Below, piece after piece: positions 24,226-30,773 of a stretch of DNA of 32,304 bases (positions within the stretch are counted from its first letter, which is position 1; the number at the start of each line of letters is the position of its first letter). Under the pieces are notes generated by a model that searched no databases, was not told the origin of the DNA, and saw only the letters and a program-made list of their open reading frames with translations. This stretch comes from an uncultured Verrucomicrobia subdivision 3 bacterium (GTDB lineage Bacteria; Verrucomicrobiota; Verrucomicrobiia; Limisphaerales; UBA11358): the NCBI GenBank assembly GCA_903827955.1, contig CAIKKJ010000039.1:1-32304 (forward strand), given 5' to 3'. A program made the position numbers and the translations under genes.

Positions 24226-24770
24226 TGGGACTCAAAGAAGATACTTCAATTCGGCGGGAAGTCATCCGCACCGCTGTGCAAATGCTATTGAAATAAATGC
24301 ACCCAATCCGGTGTTTGGCGGCGATGACCTACCTGTAGAAAACTGAGCCATCGCGGAATAGAAGAAAAATCGGGTTAATTGTTTTTCCTAGGAACCAAAT
24401 CGCATCAAAGCAAAGCTCGATTCCATTCACAGACATCTTATCGCAAAATTCGCAAAAAGTTTTTGCGCGCACCGCGGAACTGAAATCTGCTTGCTTGAAA
24501 TTGGAGTTAACCAAATCCATAGCAATTGCTGCCTTCGGACTTGATGAACCAGATTTTTGGCCGCGCCTGAACCAGAAGTTTATGATGGCATCCTGAGTGG
24601 ACGATTACTGGCAAAAACTAGCCGAAGGTAAAATTCAATGCCGCAGCGTGAAGCAGTGAATACCCGCTGTCACCGTGCAGAAATCCCGACTCACCGTAGA
24701 CTCGACCAAAAGATCTCCAGGCGTTGCAGAGTTGCCGTTGTAGCGAGCTGAATAATTTTACAACAACCGG
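24226..24770. promoter_or_regulatory. Leader/promoter region of the pectinase run, no convincing gene
   Basis: These 545 bases separate the pectate lyase start from the regulator stop. I see no credible gene; a 63-codon leftward frame at 24329-24520 has no recognisable features. The region holds the palindrome described separately at 24451-24468 and is AT-richer than its flanks. Short open stretches near 24590-24655 could be remnants of a decayed gene, but I cannot name one. Confidence 0.4.
24451..24468. promoter_or_regulatory. Candidate regulator site upstream of the pectate lyase
   Basis: CGCAAAAA-G-TTTTTGCG (24451-24467) is a perfect 17-base palindrome. A further CGCAAAA copy sits at 24442-24448. 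Read leftward, 24468-24458 is GCGCAAAAACT, which fits the GCGCAAA-R-W-CT pattern of the two direct repeats in front of the GH30 gene. It lies about 230 bases upstream of the pectate lyase start. No second copy 21 bp away is present here, so binding by the same regulator is a hypothesis. Confidence 0.4.
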
Positions 24771-25982
24771 TCAGACTTTTTGAAACGCCGCCTTGCCCAA
24801 CGCTGAACCTTGCGCGGCGCGGCGGAATTTTAACGGTGTGACTTTCAGTTCGCGCCGGAAATAATACGTCATGTATTCCGGCGAACCAAAACCGCACGCC
24901 TCGGCGACTTGGTCAATGGACAAATCCGTTTCCGCAAGCAACATGCGAGCGCGGTCGAGGTGTGTGCGGCGAATCTGGGCCGCCGGCGTGCGGCCCAACG
25001 TGGTGATGAAACGCTGTTCCAACAACCGCCGCGAGACGCCCGCGTGCGCGGCGATTTCACCGACGTGGATGCGCTTGTTGGCCTTTTCGCGGATGAAGCT
25101 CAACGCTTTCACCAGCGCGACATCGGAAATGGCCATCGTGTCCGTGGATTGCCGGGTGACGACGCGCAACGGCGGCACGAGCATCGGGCGGGCGGGCGGT
25201 TTCCCGCCACGCATGAGGCGGTGGAGCAACGCGGCGGCTTCCCGCCCGATGCGTTCCGCGTTGGGCTGCACCGCCGAAATCGGCACGCGCGACGCCTCGC
25301 AGAGGAAATCGTCCGAACTGCTCAACAGCGCGACTTCCTCCGGCACACGCAGACCGATGGCGTGACAGGCGTGGATCACTTCGCGCCCGCCGCTCCAGGT
25401 AAGAATCGCGACGGGCTTGGGCAGCGAGCGCAGCCACTCGCCAAGTTTTTCGATGCGCAAATTCCAATCCGGCGTCTGCGCACCGGCGTGGGTTTTGACG
25501 CCATAGACGGCGCACCGGCCACCGGCTTTTTCCACCGCGGCGACAAACGCGTCTTGTTGACGGACGGCATATTCCAAGCCGAGCAAACTCAAGTAGGCAA
25601 AATTTTTGAAGCCGCGCTCCAGAAAATAATTCACGGCCACTTGTGCGGTGTCGGCGACGTCGGTGTTGACGCGCGGAAATTCCACCGAGCCGGGCAGTTG
25701 GATGGCTGAGACGTTGACGACGGGCAGGCCGCGCGCATGCAGATTACGGGCGAGTTTTTGGTTGCCGATGCGGGCGATGACGCCATCGCCCTGCCAACCG
25801 CGCGGCAGTTCAATTTTTTCTTCCGTGCCGCGCGATTCGACGTAGAGATGCCAGAAGTCATGCACGCGCACATACTGGACGATACCGCTGATGACGCGGC
25901 GCGACCAGTCCGTGGACGTGTCCACCAGCAGGGCGACGCGGGGAATGTGGTTCGGCGGCGGCAGGCGGCGTTTGGCTTTCAT
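24771..25982 (-). CDS. XylR-type AraC-family transcriptional regulator
   Basis: This is a 403-residue regulator; the ATG at 25982 is preferred over a TTG four codons earlier. Residues about 15-280 form a LacI/periplasmic-binding-protein-like sugar-sensing domain (HIPRVALLVDTS at the start, DDFLCEAS and PPLRVVTRQS towards its end). Residues about 300-395 are an AraC double helix-turn-helix, with GVSRRLLEQRF in the first and DQVAEACGFGSPEYMTYYFRRE in the second. E. coli XylR has the same architecture and binds direct half-sites 21 bp apart. Here two direct repeats exactly 21 bp apart lie immediately upstream, in the 80-bp gap to the divergent GH30 gene. From context the inducer is likely a pectin-derived or other plant sugar rather than necessarily xylose. 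It probably activates the GH30-transporter pair and perhaps the pectinases, and may autoregulate. Confidence 0.9.
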   Translation of the reverse strand: MKAKRRLPPPNHIPRVALLVDTSTDWSRRVISGIVQYVRVHDFWHLYVESRGTEEKIELPRGWQGDGVIARIGNQKLARNLHARGLPVVNVSAIQLPGSVEFPRVNTDVADTAQVAVNYFLERGFKNFAYLSLLGLEYAVRQQDAFVAAVEKAGGRCAVYGVKTHAGAQTPDWNLRIEKLGEWLRSLPKPVAILTWSGGREVIHACHAIGLRVPEEVALLSSSDDFLCEASRVPISAVQPNAERIGREAAALLHRLMRGGKPPARPMLVPPLRVVTRQSTDTMAISDVALVKALSFIREKANKRIHVGEIAAHAGVSRRLLEQRFITTLGRTPAAQIRRTHLDRARMLLAETDLSIDQVAEACGFGSPEYMTYYFRRELKVTPLKFRRAAQGSALGKAAFQKV

Positions 25983-25988
25983 TTGGCT

Positions 25989-26020
25989 GCGCAAAATCTA
26001 TGAAAAAAAGCGCAAAGACT
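25989..26020. promoter_or_regulatory. Direct repeats 21 bp apart: probable XylR-like operator
   Basis: GCGCAAAATCT (25989-25999) and GCGCAAAGACT (26010-26020) match at 9 of 11 positions and start exactly 21 bp apart, two helical turns. That is the spacing used by AraC/XylR dimers. The first copy overlaps the regulator's own translation start region. Both lie 43-74 bases upstream of the GH30 ATG, a good place to activate that gene. Confidence 0.6.
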
Positions 26021-26062
26021 GCTAGTTTAATTTCAACGTAAAACTTATGCTTTCCACGAACC

Positions 26063-27574
26063 ATGAAGTTTTTTGACAGCTTATTTCTTGCGCTGGCGTT
26101 ATGCGGCGTGGCGGCAAGTGGGCGGGCGGAGTATCCCGTGCAACGTCCGGCACGCACCCATGCCGCGCCGGCGGAAAGTTCCTTCACTATTTACCCCGAA
26201 CAGCCGAAGCAAATCATCAAAGGCCTCGGTTTTGAAATCCAATCTGACTCCATCGCATCTGGGAATCTAGGCTTGCCGGAAGCCACAACCAGCGTGCCGC
26301 ATGATCTCCTGCCAGCAGAGCGGGAGCGTTTTTACCATGAGCTGCTCAAAGGCTTTCGTTACTGTCGGCTGGCGGGCGGGCTTTACTGGCGCGGTCTGGA
26401 CGCGGAGCAAAAGTTTTTGCAGCCGCGCTGGCCGGAACAACTGGTGGAGTTACGCGAGATGATTCAGTCGGCGGGTATCGAAGGCGTGTCACTTGAATAC
26501 TGGTCGCCCGCACCCTTCTGGAAAGCCAATCGCAAATACACGGGTGCAGACGGTTCGGAAAACATGTTGCGCTGCTTTGGTAGAAATTTTGCGGACGATC
26601 CCGAATACCACGGCGACACAAACCGTTTTCTTGCGGACTTCGCCATCGCGAACCGGCGAGATTTGGAAACCCTGCGCGCGAACGGAATTCCCATTTCGAT
26701 GTGGGGCTTAAAAAACGAGCCGACAGTGGATCAGAAATATTCCTCCTGCAAATTCACACCGGCGCAATATGCCAAAACTTTTCTCGCCGTCGCGCCGCAG
26801 GTTCGCGCGTTTGATCCGAAGATTAGAATCATCGCCGACACCGCGTTTGGCTGGGATTTCAAATTCATCCGTCCCGTGCTGAATGATTCCAAAACCTCAG
26901 GTTTAGTGGATGATCTGGTGATTCACCATGTGGGTTCAGATGCCAATGTCATCCTCGACATCCCCAAAGAAAAAACCGGCAAGCCACGATTTCAAAATGA
27001 GTTTGAATACCTTGCTGGCCCGGCGTCTCCCGCGCGCTGCCTCAATACCGTGCAGCACATCATGAACTGGTTTCAAGTGGGCGAAGCGCCGACGTGGTTT
27101 TGGATTCATGCGCTCAAGCCGGCTGCCAACGCCGAGGCAAGCGGCTACTCGCTCGGTTTATGGCGACCGGCCAACGACACCAACGTCGCCGATAATCCCC
27201 AATTTCCCGGCCTTAAGCCCGGCGGTTGGACGTGGAACAAATATAACTGGCACGCCGTCGGCAGTTTCGTGCGGCATCTGCCGTGGGATTCTCGCGCGGT
27301 TGAAGTGACAGAGGAAACGCGCGACCCGGACTTGCGCATCTTCGCGTTCAAGAAGCCTGACGGCAAACTGACCATCGTGCTTTCCAACCGCAGTTTTCAC
27401 GAACACACTTTTCACTTCGCCACCGGGTTGAGCGGCGCGACGTTCAAAGGTTTTCGCTACACACCGGACATGGCGGGAGAAAATTTCATGGGCGTTGAAA
27501 TCGGCACGTTGCGTGGCGACACCATTTCGCCCAAGCTTGGCGACCTGACGTGGGAATTTTGGGAGCAGCAATAA
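26063..27574 (+). CDS. Exported GH30-like glycoside hydrolase
   Basis: This is a 503-residue enzyme. The signal peptide is residues 1-22 (cleavage near SGRAEYP). The fold reads as GH30: an early QIIKGLGFEIQ strand, YWSPAPFWK, the acid/base motif WGLKNEPT (Glu219), a likely nucleophile in FQNEFEY (Glu313), then a beta-sandwich side domain with LTIVLSNRS and a late FRYTPD strand. GH30 enzymes are retaining hydrolases; members cut xylan, beta-1,6-glucan, beta-glucosides, beta-fucosides or beta-xylosides. Sequence alone does not fix the subfamily. The nucleophile sits in an unusual NEFE context, so assignment of that residue is inferred. It is divergent from the XylR-like gene and followed after 6 bases by the transporter, so it is co-transcribed and likely under that regulator. 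Confidence 0.8.
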   Translation: MKFFDSLFLALALCGVAASGRAEYPVQRPARTHAAPAESSFTIYPEQPKQIIKGLGFEIQSDSIASGNLGLPEATTSVPHDLLPAERERFYHELLKGFRYCRLAGGLYWRGLDAEQKFLQPRWPEQLVELREMIQSAGIEGVSLEYWSPAPFWKANRKYTGADGSENMLRCFGRNFADDPEYHGDTNRFLADFAIANRRDLETLRANGIPISMWGLKNEPTVDQKYSSCKFTPAQYAKTFLAVAPQVRAFDPKIRIIADTAFGWDFKFIRPVLNDSKTSGLVDDLVIHHVGSDANVILDIPKEKTGKPRFQNEFEYLAGPASPARCLNTVQHIMNWFQVGEAPTWFWIHALKPAANAEASGYSLGLWRPANDTNVADNPQFPGLKPGGWTWNKYNWHAVGSFVRHLPWDSRAVEVTEETRDPDLRIFAFKKPDGKLTIVLSNRSFHEHTFHFATGLSGATFKGFRYTPDMAGENFMGVEIGTLRGDTISPKLGDLTWEFWEQQ

Positions 27575-27580
27575 TTTATC

Positions 27581-28054
27581 GTGACACTGAAAGTTCCATA
27601 CCTGCGCTGGTTCGTCGCGTTCGCCCTCTTCATGGCGGCGCTGCTGAACTACGTTGATCGCAACGTCCTCGGCCTGCTTGCCACGACGATTCAGAAAGAC
27701 CTGAACATCTCGAATCAGGAATACGCCAGCATCATCAATTTTTTTCTGATCGCGTATACGATTGCGAATCTACTTTCAGGCCGCGTGGTGGACAAACTGG
27801 GTGTGCGCTGGAGCCTCGCGCTGTTCGTTGCGTGGTGGACGGTGGCCAACGCCCTGACTGGCATGGCGCGGTCGCTCGGACAAATTTGTGGACTGCGCTT
27901 CATGCTCGGACTCGGCGAAGCCGGTTGCTACGGTCACTTCGTCGCCGGGCATCAAACTGGTCTCAATTTGGATGATATCCTCGTTTTCAAAGCAATCCTG
28001 CAGTTCCGCTATTATCTCATCGGCAACTGGCGGTATTACTCCGCCAAAATTTAA
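27581..28054 (+). pseudogene. Truncated ExuT-like hexuronate transporter (MFS), N-terminal part only
   Basis: The GTG at 27581 is the only usable start, because a stop lies just upstream in frame (the GH30 stop, 27572-27574). Residues 1-115 are typical of the anion:cation symporter MFS group that imports glucuronate and galacturonate: NYVDRNVLGLL in helix 1, GRVVDKLGVRWSLAL at the helix 2-3 loop, and LRFMLGLGEAG in helix 4. After about base 27925 the frame reads antisense to an RfaH/NusG-like gene and gives 42 unrelated residues. A full member has about 430 residues and 12 helices; only about four helices remain, so it cannot work as written. In an intact locus it would import the uronates released by the pectinases. 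Either a real truncation or a chimeric assembly. Confidence 0.8.
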
Positions 28055-28318
28055 CATCCGATTGACGCCGGACGTGTGTTGAATCTCATTGAGCCGATCT
28101 TCCAGAACGCAACGAACGAAAATATAGCATGGAAACAATGGTTCTGTGACCGAAACCAAACCGCGCCGGGTCAGTTTTTCCAAACGGAGGCGAGGTGAAA
28201 AAACTTCCAGCCCAAGGTTTTTACGCAGGTTGGCTGCGGCAATGTGCTCGTGCTTGGGCTTTGTCCGGGCACCGAACCAAGCTGGGTGGGGGGTAAACAT
28301 TTGTGGGGATGGCCGCAT
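27776..28318 (-). pseudogene. RfaH/NusG-like antiterminator, KOW domain lost at the junction
   Basis: ATG at 28318, or ATG at 28300 (six codons later). Residues about 10-120 look like a NusG N-terminal (NGN) domain of the RfaH/UpxY class: AWFGARTKPKHEHIAA, GLEVFSPRLR, LFPCYIFVR, and a VNRMLNFGG strand. The linker LMPGDEVTVATG begins the KOW domain at about residue 124, then homology stops near base 27920 and the frame runs antisense through the transporter to 27776. Specialised NusG paralogues bind RNA polymerase and let it read through long surface-polysaccharide or secondary-metabolite operons, and they usually sit at the operon's start. Here it reads leftward, so the operon it served is missing or lies across the breakpoint. 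A possible leftward TATAAT is at 28438-28443, 120 bases upstream. Confidence 0.75.
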
Positions 28319-28652
28319 TTTGGTTTGGTCATGAACAATGACTTAATTTCCCTGCCAAAAATTTTCGCCAGAAACAGCGAAGAGTGGCAAGTTGCGTCGC
28401 CCGATTGTTCGCACTGAAACAATCTCCATGTCCTTAAATTATACAAACTGTCTCCCCTTGTCTATAATTTAATTCACCCCACAAGAACACCTAACTTTGA
28501 AGCCACAATTTGAAAAATCACCGAAGCACCAAATGTAGAAATCTAAAACCAAAAAATACCACCCGGAAAAAATTCACGGGCAATTTCATCCCCTTCGTGT
28601 CTCATGCAAACACAGTGTATGACATTTTTTGAGACACCGACCTGATACGGAA
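28319..28652. other. AT-rich intergenic region
   Basis: These 334 bases contain no convincing gene. There is a leftward TATAAT-like box (28438-28443) in front of the antiterminator fragment and a rightward TATAAT at 28463-28468. Nested inverted repeats are also present: GTGTCTCA (28597-28604) with TGAGACAC (28630-28637), enclosing ACAC-A-GTGT. Composition is clearly AT-richer than the pectin region to the left. Confidence 0.4.
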
Positions 28653-28850
28653 TTAGCAGGCGGACGGCAAATTAGTTTGTTTGTCGGCCGTTTTCACACC
28701 GTAGTGGAAACCGGTTTCATCTTGATAACCCACTGGAATTTCGATTTTTACCATATTGCGCAGCTTGGCCATGAGACCAGCGGCGGAAAAGCCGATGTTG
28801 CCGGTGTGTGACAAGGTCTTTTGAGTCAGGATGGATTGTTTGTATGTCAT
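28653..28850 (-). CDS. Small hypothetical protein (65 residues)
   Basis: It has an ATG start at 28850 and no signal peptide. The N-terminal half is Ser/Thr/Lys-rich; the middle reads AKLRNMVKIEIPVGYQDETGFHYG, which has the charge and residue balance of a real protein rather than a shadow frame. I recognise no family. It is the only credible frame between the antiterminator fragment and the secreted fn3 protein. Upstream lie TATAAA, a few bases before the ATG, and a perfect GCATCG-G-CGATGC dyad at 28863-28875. It could be co-transcribed with the secreted protein upstream, 45 bases away. Confidence 0.45.
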   Translation of the reverse strand: MTYKQSILTQKTLSHTGNIGFSAAGLMAKLRNMVKIEIPVGYQDETGFHYGVKTADKQTNLPSAC

Positions 28851-28895
28851 ACGTCTTTTATAGCATCGGCGATGCCAACAAAGATTTAAGCTTTT

Positions 28896-30476
28896 TTACG
28901 GCAAATAATACGAGCGGTAAAACCGTTGGCCGAAACTGGCGGCATTTGTCTCGGTGTAGGTGAACGGGGCCGTGTTGGTCTGCACTGCCGACCAGTGTTT
29001 CAGGTCTTCCGTAGCCAAGACCACATACTTGGCCCCCGTCAGACCGGACACTTGAAAGCTGAACTGGCCGTTGATGCGAATCGGTGTCGAAATCATTGGA
29101 ACCGTGTTCGTTATCGAACCCAGTGCCGTTTTCACCGCCAACTGGGTGTTGGTTTGCGCCACCACGCTATTCGTCGGCATCAACACGCATAATTCCGCTA
29201 CCGAACTATTCGTGAAACCGTAACTGTTCGAGACATAAACCGAATAAAGCCCCGCCTGATTGGTGTTTGCTTTTTTAAAGGTCAATATCGAACCGGTCGC
29301 ACCCGGCAGGTTCGTCCCGTTGCACATCCACTGATACCGAAAGGGAGCACGCCCTGACATCGCCACGCTGAAGGAGGCTGACTTACCGGCCAGAACATTT
29401 GTCCCGCTCGGTTGTTTGGTAATTTTCGGCAAGGCCGCCAGCCGGACGGTGTTGATCACGGTCACCGTAAAAGTTTGTGTGACAATGTTATTGCTCGCAC
29501 CGCCATCATCTACCGTCACCGTGATCGTCACCACGCCGGACGCATTAGCCACGGGTTTAAACTTCAAAGTGGCGACGCTGGCTAGATTAGTATAGGCGAC
29601 CTTCTGAATCGAGATCACATTGTTATTGCTGGATTTTGCGGTGATTTTAATCAACTTGTTCGTATTGGGAAAACCCGCCCCGATGCCCGTCAGCAGCACG
29701 GTTTGCAACGCTGAATTCATATTGATCGACAGGTCGTGAATGGCGTCCAAGGTCGGTAACTGCTTCTGTGCCACGGGCAAAAAGTAATTAACTTCCGTCG
29801 ATATCGGGCTTTCGTTCCAAGCCGAATCATATTCGCGCACTGCAAAATAATTCGTCGTCCCTGCAACCAGTCCCGTCACGACTAAACTGTTTACCAACCC
29901 CAAATTCGTCACATTAAGATAATTTCCGCTCGCCGTGCCATAAAACACCTGATAGCCGGTCACGCCCGCATCGCTGCTCACATCCCACGTCATAATCAGG
30001 CTCGTCGCATCCGCCGGATTTGTTGTTACCAAAAGGTTTGCCACCGCGTTCAATACTGGTGGCAGGTTCGGCGGCGTGGAGTTCGTCGGCACTGGATCAA
30101 TAACGATGTTTGTAATGCTATTCGTGTCACTGATTTTCACCGATGGCACCACAAAAACCACCTCATCCGAATGGATACTTTCATTTGTAGAAGCATCGTA
30201 AGTCGTGGCGGAAAAATAATTGGTCGAGCCGTCAGCCAAGTCGGGAATCATCACATTCGTCGCGTTTCCAGCATCAATGACGCTCGTATAAGCCTGGCTA
30301 GCCGTGCCGCAATAAACCTTGTAACCCACTACACCTGCCACCGTGCTTGGATTCCAGGTCAACGCCACGTTCTGAACGCCCCACGCCGGCAGTTGCACCA
30401 GCAACCCCAGCAGGGCGGGCAACCATGAACCACGGATACTTTTAACCGTCCAAAATCTGTTGGCAACGCACGACAT
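28896..30476 (-). CDS. Secreted fibronectin-III/Ig-like domain protein
   Basis: This is a 526-residue exported protein with no catalytic motif that I can see. The signal peptide covers residues about 1-33 (hydrophobic LPALLGLLVQL). Two related fn3 domains follow (about 35-110 and 140-232); each carries a GYKVYCGTAS or GYQVFYGTAS strand and an N-ES motif near its end. Then come a cadherin/Ig-like region (about 240-350, VTITVTVDDGGASN), an Ig-like domain (about 355-440, PFRYQWMCNG and AGLYSVYVSNSYG), and the C-terminal module ending RFYRSYYLP at the stop. A surface or matrix adhesion or scaffold role is plausible. The C-terminal module matches those of the pectinases and amylase elsewhere in the window, so they probably share one export or attachment route. 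Confidence 0.8.
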   Translation of the reverse strand: MSCVANRFWTVKSIRGSWLPALLGLLVQLPAWGVQNVALTWNPSTVAGVVGYKVYCGTASQAYTSVIDAGNATNVMIPDLADGSTNYFSATTYDASTNESIHSDEVVFVVPSVKISDTNSITNIVIDPVPTNSTPPNLPPVLNAVANLLVTTNPADATSLIMTWDVSSDAGVTGYQVFYGTASGNYLNVTNLGLVNSLVVTGLVAGTTNYFAVREYDSAWNESPISTEVNYFLPVAQKQLPTLDAIHDLSINMNSALQTVLLTGIGAGFPNTNKLIKITAKSSNNNVISIQKVAYTNLASVATLKFKPVANASGVVTITVTVDDGGASNNIVTQTFTVTVINTVRLAALPKITKQPSGTNVLAGKSASFSVAMSGRAPFRYQWMCNGTNLPGATGSILTFKKANTNQAGLYSVYVSNSYGFTNSSVAELCVLMPTNSVVAQTNTQLAVKTALGSITNTVPMISTPIRINGQFSFQVSGLTGAKYVVLATEDLKHWSAVQTNTAPFTYTETNAASFGQRFYRSYYLP

Positions 30477-30663
30477 TGGTGCGTGCTATTGCAACTGCCT
30501 TGCCACCAAACCACTGTCCGCAACAAAATCGCCCGGTTTTTTCGGCGGACGGCTGGAAATTTATAAAACCATTGATTTAAAAGCTTTTTATCGCTTTTTT
30601 AATCTGCGCCAACAACCGCCAAAAATGTCACACCACCCCCACCGACAAACCGATTTGAAACTC

Positions 30664-30696
30664 TTCAAGACAACCGATGTCCCGCACTGTCTTGAA
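30664..30696. repeat. Perfect 9-bp inverted repeat
   Basis: TTCAAGACA (30664-30672) and TGTCTTGAA (30688-30696) are separated by 15 bases. It lies just beyond the aminotransferase terminator and about 190 bases upstream of the fn3/Ig gene. No T-run follows it, so it may be an operator or a secondary RNA structure. Confidence 0.5.
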
Positions 30697-30705
30697 AACA
30701 CGCAA

Positions 30706-30737
30706 GAAAAAAGGACGCCGGATTGCTCGCGGCGCCC
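30706..30737 (-). terminator. Rho-independent terminator of the aminotransferase gene
   Basis: Read leftward, GGGCGCCG (30737-30730) pairs with CGGCGTCC (30720-30713), with one G-T pair and a 9-nt loop. It is followed by a run of six T and then CTTG. It lies about 37 bases after the stop of the leftward aminotransferase gene. Confidence 0.85.
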
Positions 30738-30773
30738 TCGAAAATGCGGCCAAAACCGCCCTGTCATCAATGG

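Larger units (their letters stand above)
30477..30773. other. Intergenic region with terminator and hairpin
   Basis: These 297 bases hold the terminator of the aminotransferase gene, a perfect 9-bp inverted repeat at 30664-30696, and an AT-rich stretch (30563-30601) that probably contains the promoter of the leftward fn3/Ig protein gene. No convincing gene was seen. Confidence 0.5.

Noticed and set aside
24329-24520. 63-codon leftward frame in the pectate lyase leader
   Set aside because: No start context, no features, and it spans the palindromic candidate operator.
24590-24655. Possible decayed gene fragment
   Set aside because: A short stretch reads plausibly in one frame, but it is under 25 codons and no family could be recognised.
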